The notes beneath the pieces were generated by a model that saw only the letters and a list, made by a program, of their open reading frames with translations, did no database searches and was not told the DNA's origin. From Phoronis australis (taxonomy: Eukaryota > Phoronida > Phoronidae): 64,000 nucleotides of DNA. A program made the translations under genes and the position numbers. Positions 22,100-47,170 of this stretch are shown piece by piece (position 1 is the first letter of the stretch; each line of letters opens with the position of its first letter). Location of the stretch: the NCBI GenBank assembly GCA_002633005.1, contig NMRA01000031.1, forward strand, positions 897,553 to 961,552, given 5' to 3'.

Positions 22100-24344
22100 T
22101 TTATTGCACATTCAACAAATCATACAATAAGCAGAACTTAAATTGCTTAACATAAGCGGGGCTTAACACGTCGGAGTTAAGCGTGTTCAATAATTGTTGA
22201 TTTGGCAAGACTTAGAAAACAGCAGAATTGTTCAATGAGTGTTGGGTAGGGTCAAAGGCCACGGGATAATGACGGTTCTGATGTTGGTGAAACTGCACAC
22301 TGACGCCCAATTGAATCTATGCACTAAAGTCAAAGCGTCAATTGGCCTATACGATAGAATGCCCGCTGATATTGCAGCACCAATCAAGACGTCATGAATT
22401 CACCACATCATTATTCTTACACCGCGATGACACAACCTTACTTTTATAAAACCTCTATATTCTAACCTATTAAGAAAGTTGGAAGTCCTACGATACTAGT
22501 TTTTCACAAGTAATCTAGTTTAGGGCATCACATTCCCAACAGATAAGTCCTTACTGGCTGCAAACACAGATTACAACATAATTAGAGAATCATTAGAGAT
22601 TCAAGACATGGCCAGACTGCTCATGCTGGTCAATTGATTCACATTAGGAAACTAGTTCCTTCAAACAATGGCAAATTCCACCCGATCCAGATCCGTCACC
22701 ACAATAGGCCAAATTCAGTCGCACACATTCTTTAGTGTCAAGACACTAGTTTTGTTTCTAATTAACTCTTTCACAGCACTACTCCGAGGGGTGTCACTGT
22801 ACAATGCCTTGAACACTGAATTTCCCATGTCAGCCTCATTGCACATGCTCCAATAGAGCCGTCCCGGATTACACGGCAATAGAACTCTCCTCTTCCTGGA
22901 GATAAGAAAGCATGAGACTTAGTTTTGGAAATCAGGCAATTTTTGTGTCTCATATTGATGTCGTGAAGGCGAAAAATTTCAGATCACGCATCACATTTAT
23001 CAAACTTTTTCATGTCGGAGTTGTAGCCCACAGCACAGCAGTAATACTTTGTTGGCACTGGAACGATGAATACAGAATGAGACAACAACAAATGACATGT
23101 GAAACTCCAGTGGCACAAACATGAGGCAGCAAATGTGCCTGGTGGGTGTAAATGGCCTTGTGGATAAATACTGCGAGATTCGAGTGTCGCTGTACAATCC
23201 GGGATTGCCCTATTTGGATGTCTTTCGTAAACCATAGTCTGAAATTGAGTCATGTTGCGTTTTGTAATCTTGCATGGTCATGCAATATGCCTGAATGGAA
23301 TGCTTAGATTTTGAAAATTTGTCATTGCCACAGCTGCAAGTCGACGTCAACATCCCACGAATCGGAATAACCATATGTTCCTTTGTTCAAGAAATCAGAA
23401 TAATCAAGATTGGACTGCACCAGCGCCACCTACGTATAGCGAAGTGAAAGAGTGTAATATCTACAAAGAACCATAGAAGAATGAACTAACACACTTATTG
23501 TTCTGTAATATATCATTCTTGATCTCTGTTGGTTAACAAGTTTTTAACTGGAAACTATAAGTAACGACCTGTCACTGGTCACAGAGGTCACCACCTGTTA
23601 CAGGTCGCAGAGTTCACGACCTATCGCAGGTCACAGAGTTGACCTATGTGAGACTAGTAAGTTGGAATGTTAACTGTTCACAACAACCATAGGCATCATT
23701 TACATCTTAAGTCAAAAGTAAATCTAAATGTTAAAAAATTAAGAAACCCGATTTCCCACAATTAGCCATTCCGTGAAAATTGTAATACTTTGCTGTCAGT
23801 GCCAGAAAGTAGGTTAGTAAGCTTCCTAGTAGTGTAAACTGATACCATAGTGGATTTACATAACTGGTTTCATTGAAATTGGATGATCACATTTGCTGCA
23901 TTAGTAACTTAAATGCTGTCTGCGACTGACAAAATAAACGACTTCTCAACTTTCATGGGATTTGCAAAATAGTCTTAATTAGAAGTAGCAAGCCTGCACC
24001 AAACTGTCAAACCAATAACTACGCTTTCCAGTGAAAATATCTGTGTCTTCACCATCACAAATGGCAACTACAAAACATGAAACTCTTTACAAAAACAAAC
24101 CCACTAAATAAAATTTTCTACCTTGACCAAATAAACCCTGACATGCAACTTAAAATCAATTTGTCAATACTAATATAAAACATCAAGACACCAGTGCGTC
24201 TGGTGAGCAATGAGCATACAGTTATTACGCAAATCTAAATAGACAAAATTAGAGACTAGTCAACATGGTCTATTTTTCTGATACAGATAAAAGTCTGTAC
24301 ATTGCAAGTGAGATTGGAGTGTAGATTTTCAGTTCCTGGACAGA
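22100..24344 (-). other. ICA1 3' flank and probable 3' UTR
   Basis: This lies downstream of the ICA1 stop, tail-to-tail with CHMP5. TTTATT at 22100-22105 (AATAAA on the minus strand) is a candidate distal poly(A) signal. No coding exon was recognised. A 26-bp triplicate lies at 23566-23643. Confidence 0.4.
23566..23643. repeat. 26-bp tandem repeat, 3 copies
   Basis: Three units of the form CGACCTGTCACTGGTCACAG plus six bases follow each other with a few substitutions. Each unit contains an imperfect palindrome, GACCTgt...acAGGTC. Confidence 0.7.
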
Positions 24345-37210
<12,866 letters not shown>

Positions 37211-37406
37211 TTTGTATGTGTGGCCAGAATTTCAAAATACACCGATTATTAGTACTTCCTGAAAAATAATAAACTTCAATTTCAAACAAAAAGTCAGCGA
37301 ATACCGACTGGATAGAGCCACCGTGACGTCTTCAATGTTTACCACTGCGCATGTAAGGAGATATGACGCCACATCTCCTTGTGCGTGCGAGTTAAAAATG
37401 ACCACT

Positions 37407-37600
37407 TGACGATTTGGGAAACTGAATGAAGGACTGCTCAAAAAAAGTTTGATTGCAGAAGTATTTGTTGGAGTTGGAAGGAATTGAAGACATTGACGGC
37501 CTCCTAGGTAAGGTTTCTCTCTATGCGCAAAAGGTACTTGTAACAATGTGACTGTGATATTTTAATCAGTGCGAGGAACGATTCGCCAAAAAGCTTCCAG
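37407..37600 (+). repeat. third, diverged copy of the 263-bp repeat unit
   Basis: It matches 11395-11657 in order at CGATTTTGGGAACTGAA-like, TATTTGTTGGAGTTGGAAGG, TATGCGCAAAAGGTA and ATTCGCCAAAAAGCTTCC. It lies just upstream of ICA1, near its promoter. A good donor-like CTAG|GTAAGG follows the ELEGIEDIDGLL frame. Confidence 0.75.
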
Positions 37601-39729
37601 CCAATGACAACCGGAGATTCACCGACCCGACGGCCTAAAAGCAGAGTTCAATCGCCAATCGTTCTTGCCAGTTTGCATCAGTCACCTGACCTGGTCACTT
37701 GAATCTTGCGTTGCGAATTGGTGAAAAAACGGGTGAATAAAAACGTTTAAGTGATCAAGAATCTTTCACGTTGTATAATGCCATATTTACCACAAGAGAT
37801 AGTAAGTAAGAATTTTCCAACGTGGCAAAAATCTGAGCCGAACCGCCAGTCGTTCTTGTTTGTTTAGATTTAGAATAGAACTAGTTCGGTTTGGTGACGT
37901 GACAAAATATCTTAATAAAACTTGCCAGTTCCAAACAGGAAACACGAAAAAGAAGCAACAATTAGATAAAAGAAGCTAATTCATTTTGACATATTTCTAA
38001 GCAACATTATATCAAACGTTCGCAGGTAAAGTTCATCAAAATAAAACCCGTATTACCAGACCGTCACCTTATGGTCCACCATCTTTATTACGTTTGCAGA
38101 CGAAAGCGTTCGGTACTTTCCGTAAGCAGGTACGAAAAACAGCTGCAGTTATTTGACCTGCAGACGATTTTTCAGGCATCCTGGCACACAACTGCGGCAC
38201 TGTACTCTGAACAGTTTCTTTTCAGGTTTCACTTACAAGCTAAGAGTTAAATGGCCCTAGCTTTGATAATTTTGATTCCAGGTTTTGAAGCTATAAGCAC
38301 AAAAAATGCTTGCCTGTATAGTACGCCGGCCCGGGAGCCTAGTGTTTTACAAACTCATGCATCAAAAGTTGTTCATGAAAATGTACCTCATGCAGACACT
38401 GCCATTCCCAAGTTTCGTTACTGAATTAATGTACATAAGGGACCGCCAGTAGCCCTATTAGTGCGGCCAATAAACTATGAGTCGATTAAACCTTGCATAT
38501 TCTATCATCTGAGCCCCTTTAGCTGGGGTCTATTTAGAATGAGCCCATTGATAAAGCAAATAAACTGTGGTGGATCACTGTCTTTTATTTATTCACAAAC
38601 TATCGGCAACGTTGTTAGTCATCGGTGAGCATCACGGGAACAAGTAAATGCCGCACCGCGCCGGGTAGGAAATAATGCTGTTCGTGGAACCTGTTTTAGT
38701 GTTGAATAGCGTCCTCTGTAGGCCATAAATAACACCAGCACAGAAATCAGCTGGCTTGTGTGAGAGAGAAGTGGATTTGTCCTGCTCGTCACAACACTTA
38801 GCTTGAATTTAACGTATGTTTTGCTGGACGTTTATAAAAGTCCACGCCAACATCGTCAAGTAAGTAGACGGTCATTGCTATTGCTCCAGTTCCATTCATA
38901 TGCTTGGTATTCGTGACGATTTGTCCAAAATCTCCTTGGACTTGATTCGAGTCTTTCATCGGTAGGCTTATCTGGCGGGACATTCAATCATTCCATCGGC
39001 CTACCGAATGGAAGCTGGCTGGTCAATCAGTATACAGTGACCACAGTCTCTAGCTGACTCAAGAGACAGTGATCACTGTCTAGTCAGTCAAATGTCCATC
39101 ATCCTGATTTGCAAGCCATTTAGTCCTTGATAAAGGAACTCAAACGTGGTCATCTGGTGAAGTTGAATGCTTATCAGAATAAAGTTTATTTTTTGTAGAA
39201 TTTGACTGTAGGCCTATAATTATTGTTGACAGTGGTTCATTTTGCTTATTCTCATCAGTTTAGTCATGGTTGGTGTGCATTTCTTTTTAGAAATTAATAA
39301 TATTTATTTCTAGTTTAAAGGACTTTGTAGCAGAAGCTTTTTGAATGGTCTAAAAATAAATAAATGTAATTTCTTAATACTGTGACTCGGAATTCCATTA
39401 AGATCTAATGTATTCAGTGGGTAAGTTTGGGTAAGAAATGGCTGATGGTATTCATTTGAAACTTTGCACTGCTCTTAAAATGGATATTAGTAACTGTTTT
39501 TAAAATGTTCCAATTATGCAAAAATGAGACTTTTGTGATTTCTTTGAAAAATCGAGAGTTGAATCAAATGAAAACGAAATGATAATTTAGAAAACTAGCA
39601 ATGTTTTTGAGATTTCTTCTTTAACATTTATAGCAAAGAAAATTTTGTTTAGTTATTGATACTTAAATTTTCTTGTTTGTAATATACCTTTGTCTTTTTA
39701 CTAAAATTTACTACAACAAAGGGACATAG

Positions 39730-40230
39730 CGCATCACCCAATTAATAGCAGATCTGTATAAAGTCAGAAATCCAATTCTACAGGGTTTCTACTTTCGGAA
39801 AATATAATATACCTTTACTAAGCTAAAATCTAGTTTGTTTTGTAGACATGTGACTGAGTACACGTAGTAGATATGGTTCCACCTAATCTTAATCATAATG
39901 TCTGACACAGCTTCTACTCATTGACTACTTTAATATTTCATTTCAACCTTTTTAGCTGGCTAAAACCAAAATCGAATTAGACCTACTCTTGCGAAATTGA
40001 TCTCATAACATTCGGATGTTAGGATTTCATTTCCACCATGCAGGCATTGGTACATTTGCTATTTTCAAATTAGCAATTTTAGGGTTGGCCAAACCCAATA
40101 AGTCTGCTCAAAGCATTTTCTTGAGTCACTGATGGTATCGATGATCTAGTTGGTAATAGAAATAAATTGAACCAATTTTATGAACGCAAAAATCTAATTT
40201 GTTTTTATCTTGGCTGAACCGGGCAAAATC
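39730..40230. repeat. dispersed repeat; part is inverted at about 52.0 kb, part recurs at 17.8 kb
   Basis: TTTTAGGGTTGGCCAAACCC and GATGGTATCGATG (40.06-40.15 kb) are matched in reverse complement at about 52.01-52.09 kb. The left part resembles 17818-17930. No open frame of interest. Confidence 0.55.
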
Positions 40231-40377
40231 CAACTTTAATTTTTAAGGAAATGTGCATGTTTTAAAGAGAATTTTCTGCTTTGATTTTCATACTGGTATT
40301 TGGGAATAATATGTGTTTTATGGTAATTTCAATATTTTAAAGCAATTTTCCATCCTACTTGTAATATCTGTCCAAAG

Positions 40378-40545
40378 TATGGGACGGATCCAGGATTTTT
40401 TAAAGGGGGAGGGACTGGATCAAGGACTTTTTAAAAGGGGGGTGAGACGACTGAGTCAACAATTTGAAAACTGTAGATTTCATTCACTAAAATCAAGGGA
40501 AAAGGGGTGTCCGGACCCCTTGACCTCCCCTGGATCCGCCTATGA
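40378..40545. mobile_element. small element with CGGATCCAGG inverted ends
   Basis: GGACGGATCCAGGA at the left and CCTGGATCCGCC at the right are inverted. Both are followed inward by G-rich or C-rich tracts, and a possible TATG duplication flanks the ends. No coding content. It is likely a MITE. Confidence 0.55.
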
Positions 40546-41994
40546 AGTATCATTTTGTTTCTAAACCAACTTGCAATTAAGGAAGTTCTGTTACCACTCC
40601 CTATCACACCTCTCTCAGCCTTGACCTTATCAAACTCAATCCACCTGCACTGGAAGCACACACATGATGGCCAGTACCGTTACCGGTTAATAGGTGCTCT
40701 ACAAAAGCATTTTCGGGCACGAAAAATAATATACTGGTTTAACTGATTAAAATTTAATAAAAATCCAATGTTATTGTGTCCACACAATGATATGAAGAAA
40801 AATCCAATAAAATATTTTATGGTTTTTTTATAGTAATTTATGCCATTGGGGCAAATACATTACCAGTTCTTGTTGCAACACGCTTTTGTTGGCCATTCAT
40901 TCATTTAGTATCAAGCACTGCACTCATTGTAGCAATCCAGGCTAATGTTTAATTTCTCCCGTGGCGGATAACTGTATTATGTCTTGATTTTGAATTTTAA
41001 ATATTTCGCTTGTGATTCTCACACGGAGTTCTAACTAGGTCAATTAAGTCAAAAATTCAAATTTCTAGCTGTCAAACTGGCACGGTAGCAGGGGTGAATC
41101 TTTGCTTGAAGCAATCAATGAACTCTGTTCAGTGAACTTCACTCCACCTGTTGACATGAGTGTTTAGGAATGATAACTAACTGTAAACAAACATTCTCAT
41201 CAGTCATCTAGGATGGAATCCACTATCTCTGCAGTAGCAGCCACCGCGCGCTGCCACTGAGCCAAACCCTCATAGTAAGGAGTGGAGTATTTCAAGCATG
41301 TTTACGGTAAATTGTAAGGATACCAGCCCTGTGTTCAGTGAAAGTCTGGCAGACAATAGCGAGAATTGGTGATTTGTAATCACAATCACAAAAACGAGTT
41401 TTGTTGTTTTATAGTTCTGGTCAAAGCTAAATTTCAAAAAATCTATACCATTCAACAGTTATCCCAAAAATGTGTTTTTCTTCCGTAAGAACCATTAGTG
41501 TGTCTTCAAAGAACCAAAACAAAGTATTTCACTAAAAAACAAACCAAAGCAATAGTTTCTATGGTGGTGCTGCATGGGGGCTTTATAGTCATGGCACACT
41601 TGGAAATGTTCATAATTCAATTTGGAAATACGATTCCTATCTTCCTCTGGCTGAAAATATGAAACAAGCTCTTTTTATTACATCTGTTGTTACATAGGTG
41701 GCTGTGAACAATTGACAATATCATGATGGAGGTGTTCTGACCTCTGTTTGAATATACGACTTTGACCTTTTAAGTTTGACAGAAATTATACATTTGTGAT
41801 TTTTAAGTGGACGTTATTGCCTGAGTGAGAGGACGGCAAAGTTCGTTTATTCATTCACTATTCTGGCTAGCTTTGGTCTCCCGCTAATGTGCTTGCTTGA
41901 GAGTGAATTGTCTGAGAGAAGCTGAAGTTTACTAGATAATACGGTGTTCTCCTTTCAGGTGTTCTCCTTTCACGTGTTTAAACAAGGTGCTACA

Positions 41995-42290
41995 CCAGTT
42001 TTGAAATTCTTTCCACCATGTTTGAAAAGCTCTGAGCCATGTCTGAAAAGCTCTGAAACATGCTTGGAAAACCAGGATTTTCACTGCTTTTAAGCCGAAT
42101 TGTTGAAGTGATGTTTCAGAGTGGTACATTTTTATTTTCTTGTTCTAGAAAATGATACTGACACGCTCAGCAAATGAAAATAATGTGCAACTATATTAGA
42201 TTTTGTGAATTAAGGAAAGTAAGATTATTATTTAAGAACAGTTTGCACTTTGTTTGAATTTTTGTTCTTTGAGAACCCTGAAACATCTTG
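41995..42290. repeat. dispersed repeat, copy 1 (other copy 45400-45680)
   Basis: The stretch GAAAATAATGTG, AGTGGTAC(A/T)TTT-like and GAGAACCCTG words run in the same order as at 45.4-45.7 kb. At its left it has a 21-bp tandem (CATGT(T/C)TGAAAAGCTCTGA). Confidence 0.6.
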
Positions 42291-42337
42291 CAGTATTTGC
42301 ACCACCAATGCTTCCCATAATGCACTGCTCAGGTGAC

Positions 42338-42354
42338 TCCTCTCTCTCTCTCTG
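42338..42354. repeat. (TC)n microsatellite
   Basis: A short run of TCTCTCTCTC. Confidence 0.6.
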
Positions 42355-43519
42355 TCCTCATGAAGGTCAAGTGCTTGCGAAGGTCTTCAGTATTACCTAG
42401 GCATGCGTCTACTGCCAGTTATCAGCAATATCGTAGTATATGTCTGTCTCACCAAACTGATGATATGGTCAGGTTATCTGTTAGGGCCTGGCTGCCTATA
42501 ACTTAAGGTATTGGGGCACCATATGAGTGACAAGGGAATTTTTATAAATTTTCATTTTTTCATAAAAAATGTATAGCACCAAATTACAGCTTTTCCATAT
42601 TCAGGTTCTACGCTGGAGCTAGCACCAGACAATAGTTGTAAAATTACGATCATACAGAAATATTAGAAAGCCTTGTAAATTGAAGATAAGGCAATTTAGG
42701 CAATTAGTGTTGCGGGAAGTTGCTGAGATTTTATCACGTGTGCTTGGTGAAAATATTGAAATCACCCCGTCTCATCACATCAACAGTGTTGAGCAATGCA
42801 TTTCACCGTCTTTCAACAATCAAAGCCTCTCCAGTGGATAAAAGTTTAAAAGGTACAATGAATTTGTTCCTTCGGCTAATAAAACAACTGTTGATTCAGG
42901 CCATGAATGTTGTATAAGCCATCCCACCTTGTTCTGTAGTATGTGCTCAGATTAGAAATGCTTTCAAGTCTCGAAAAGAATGACAGTTTGTTAATTCTCC
43001 AGATTGTGTTCAGTTGCTTGTCACAGAGGGGAGGGGGAGCTAGTGTCAGCCACTAATTGCAGGCACTTTAATTGGCAATGGATTTCAATTTAATTCAAAT
43101 GAGGAATACTGACATTGCTTTAGAAGAGCAGACAAATATGCCTGAAAAGAAAATTGTTTTTCACACCAGACCAGACCATAGCTTACATGGTTGTAAAGAT
43201 TTATGCAACTCAGTTCTGATATTTAAAACCTGAGTGTTGAAATTAATAGTCAGTATAGTTATAAAGCACCTGAACCACATATTGACTATATTGTAAAGAT
43301 CCATTAGATCTTAGGCTTGTGTGAAACATTATATAAACCTTGAAATATGCCATTTATTATTGACTTAACAAATAATTAAGAAGGATTTCATAAAGGGAGT
43401 ATGTATAATGTTAATAGTAGTGTCAATTGATTTCACACATATTATCAACAAATTTGTTTTTATCAATAACAACAGCTGATGCAGCCAGACTCGTGGAGTC
43501 AAGCTGACCACGAGTGCGC

Positions 43520-43540
43520 GATGTCTGTCTGTCTGTCTGT
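43520..43540. repeat. (TGTC)n microsatellite
   Basis: A run of TGTC units (GTCTGTCTGTCTGTCTGT). Confidence 0.65.
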
Positions 43541-45399
43541 ATGCAATGAGCAGAGAATATCACACCTTCAAAGAATAACAATTTGAAATTCTTAGAAGAA
43601 AATAATCAAATGTCATAGCTAATTTATGATAGGAATTAGCTAATTTATGATAGGAATTTCATCAAATCTTTTCAAAACTGTAGTTCCAAGATTTCTTGGC
43701 TGCTGATAAGGCTAAGACTTGTGGACTTTAGCAATGTCAACAGACAGTCCTGCAAGTGGTCCCAAAACAAACAGTGTTTAAAGCTAGATTGATACAAGGA
43801 CCACTTGGTCACAGTGGTACATTGTGGAGTGGGCCTCCAAATTCCTTGTGGCCAATTGAAAACAGGCCAGCGCTGCTCAGATATGGACAATTAATCAATA
43901 CTTGGGATTTGATGAGTGTAGAAATGGCTTTATGTTGACAGGTTCTTATCATAGGAGAAGATCGTTATTTGATATAGCCAGGTGGGTGTGTGGTGTAACT
44001 TGACATGGTTATAATCTAACCTCCAGCTGTAGGATTAAAGTAGTATTTCAAATTACCAACAGCAGTTATGGGTTTTTAACCCTTAGTTTTCATGTAGTCA
44101 TTCTGTGCCCAGCCAGTTTCTGCTTTGGATTTGCTGTCAGAAGATTGAGAGACATAAGTAAGTAAGTAAAATTAGGCTTTGTTCTTTTAAGATTAAGAAT
44201 GTCACCCAAATGATTTTATCTTTCTGTGACCCTATGAAATACATTAACACAAAAATGCGATTAATTTTGCTGAAATTAATGAATGAGTTGAAATACTAGG
44301 CTTATAATTTCATGATTTGCTTGTATTCTTTTATTCAATGCACTGACCACCAGTGGCCTAAACAAGACAATATATACATTGATTGTAGGTACAAATAACA
44401 TGGTAATCCATTGATCTTAGAATAACACTTGTTTACCCCCTTGCTCCAATATTTGCCAATATTCTCTTTGTTCACCATTTATTCAAGATATTCTGTTAAA
44501 CCCTTTGAGTTTGATGGCTAAGTATGCCTCAGAACTTTTGATTAAAATTCCAATTTGGAACCTGTAGTATTATGTCCTTCAGTTCAGTTTCAATAAGCTA
44601 GCTACTATAAGTGATTGAACATAATAACCAACACATACCAATATGTAAACCTTTTGTTCAGTTCAACTCTGTGGGGTTCAACTAAATTGTGTACACAGTC
44701 CCCAGCATGTCATTCTAACAGGCATTCTGCATCAATAACAGGCAAAGAGTTTTTCAATAGATCAAACCAACCATTAGTCTTTAGCAAAGCTGATCTGCTT
44801 GGTGTAAGTTTTTTACTCTACAACTGAAGGTGTATTCATTACTCGTTTACTCTCGCCGCTTATTCTTGGAAGTAAATACACCAGGGTTTATGAATTATTG
44901 ATCAACCGTAACATTAGTTTCACCATGTTGCCTTTAAGTTTGTGGACATTACAATGTATAATCCTGCGTTGGCTTTTTGGACACTTTGTTATGCGAAAGT
45001 GGAAGGTGATGGCTTCGCGTGTGTACGGTAATGCTCCCGTCTTTTTGCACAGTTAAGATTATTTGAAAAAATATTTTCTCTAGCTTATTTTGTCCAGGAC
45101 AACTTGTTGGAATTTCTTGCCTCACTGCACCCAGTCAGTTTTGCATTTCAGAAAATATCAACACGTCAAGCCCAGTCATTAAGTCTAGTGATGTATTCCT
45201 CTTTTACTGTGGTCTCAACAAAATGTTGAATATAGTATTTCTTCATGTCATTTTTATGACATTGAAACATAAGTTAGATGTGAACCTGGATCTTCTTGTT
45301 CAGCTAGCTATAGTCGTCTGGAGTTCTAGATCTTTTTGGTAGAAATGTTTCATAATAGCAAAAAAATGCATCAATGTTCTCCGCACCTATATTCACACA

Positions 45400-45680
45400 T
45401 TGTGCTGTATCATGCTTGAAATGCTTTGCATCATACTTGGAAATCTTGATTATCATTTGGAAAGCCAGAAATTGAAGACAAGTGATTGAAATAGTTTTGC
45501 ATAGTGGTACTTACCGGTATTTTTATTGTATTGCAGTGAAAACGGCAGTGACATTCTTAGAAAGTGAAAATAATGTGAAGCCAACTGTTGCTTTTCTGAA
45601 TTAACAGAAGGGAAATCAGGTTGGAAAACATGATGCAGAATTTACACCATGTTTGAGGTTTTGCTCATGGAGAACCCTGT
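45400..45680. repeat. dispersed repeat, copy 2 (other copy 41995-42290)
   Basis: It resembles 41995-42290 in the same orientation, including GTGAAAATAATGTG and GGAGAACCCTG. It is diverged and non-coding. Confidence 0.6.
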
Positions 45681-46861
45681 TTATGCAGCCCTGGGTATAG
45701 AATCATTTGAATGTCCCTGTAAACAACCCAAAGGTTATTGAACTAACAGGCCACATTAACTCTTTTGGTACAGCTGTACCGACTAAACAATAATTAGGAC
45801 TACCTTTTTGGTGATACATACACCTGAACTGTTTGGGCTTGTGATTGAAGTATTGCTAATACAGCTGAAGAGTTCCATAGGTTGATTTTTATTCAATGGC
45901 CTTGACAAAAGGAGTTGTGTGGTTATTGAGTTCCTCCATTTGTAATTACTAGTTACTGAAGTCAAAGTAACACCACCTCCCACTCACCACCCCCACACCC
46001 ACACCCCCACCCCTATCCCCTACCCCAAGTTACGTTGATGCTGACTTGTCGGTGTTATGCACAAGCTGTTTTTACATGAGGAGTTTGGCCGACTTACGTA
46101 GAGTTTGAAGTATTTAGAAATTAGTAATTTCTTAAACAAATTGAAGCATTTTAGGCTTTTGGTGCCAGTTCAGTGCATTTATTGCAAGACTTAACACAAA
46201 ATCTCGCCACAGTATAAACGCAGACTTTTGAACACGTACATTGAAATTTCAATGGAGTTTGTATTTGCAAAACACTGCTTGTTACCAACTGGTCACTGTA
46301 ACATTCCCTTATCATCAGTTGCAATTTGCCTCTGGCTTGTTCCCACATCATAGTAGCACCCCCTACTGTCTGCTTACTTAACAATTTGACAGGGGAATAA
46401 AGGGACAGTTTTATACCAACCCCACCAAGCAGACACTGCTAGAGTAAATTAGTTCAGGACAGCCTTTTATTTGAACTATGAACTGTACTCTGGTGTTAAA
46501 AACATCAGCTTACTTTCTCTTGTGTCTATTTGCTCTTCCAAAACATCGTCGTTGCTTTTTTCCCTTATGTCAGTTGAAATTGGTTATGAGAAATTATTTG
46601 GAATTGCTACGACAGCCGTATTGCATTGGCGACTGAAATGACACGCAACTTAATAGATCTGGTCTGATGCAATAATAACCTGTCAGTTCTTGTCAAGCCC
46701 AGAAGTTGTTTCTAATCTGAGTTCAACAAAATGAGACCAATTTTATAATCTTGACAAAGTGGCCAAAATCAAAAGTAGGTTTATGACAAAAGGTGTGGAT
46801 TTGTAGCTCTTTTATAAGTGTCAACACCTCCTTTGGATACTTAATGTATAAGACGATAAGA

Positions 46862-47170
46862 GATACGAAATTTAAAATCAACGCATATGTAAACAGTGAC
46901 ATATTAATAGACGTTTCGGTTTATTGTCACTAAACCATTCTCCCCTCCCCTCCCCTCCTCCACCCCCCTTCTCCCCCCCCCCTCCTCCCCCCTCCTTGTC
47001 CCTCTCCCCTCTCAATACATTTTGACGTGTACCTGTGTAGACTGTTTTCCACCTGTGTTACCTGACTGGAATATTGTGAACATCTGTCTTGAGGAGGGTT
47101 TAGTGACAATAAACGGAAACGACTCTTAATATGTCGTTGTTTACATATGTGCTGATTTTAAAGTTCGTAT
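46862..47170. mobile_element. inverted-repeat element with polypyrimidine core
   Basis: Arms 46862-46936 and 47098-47170 are near reverse complements, sharing GTTTATTGTCACTAAACC and the ACATATGTAAACA family of words. The core holds an almost pure C/T tract of about 75 bp (46940-47015). No open frame. The 73-75-bp arms and 310-bp size suit a MITE. Confidence 0.8.
46940..47015 (+). repeat. C/T-only tract
   Basis: An almost uninterrupted polypyrimidine run with many CCCC blocks; the other strand is G-rich. It could form triplex or G-quadruplex structures. A second C/A-rich run lies at 45970-46025. Confidence 0.85.
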
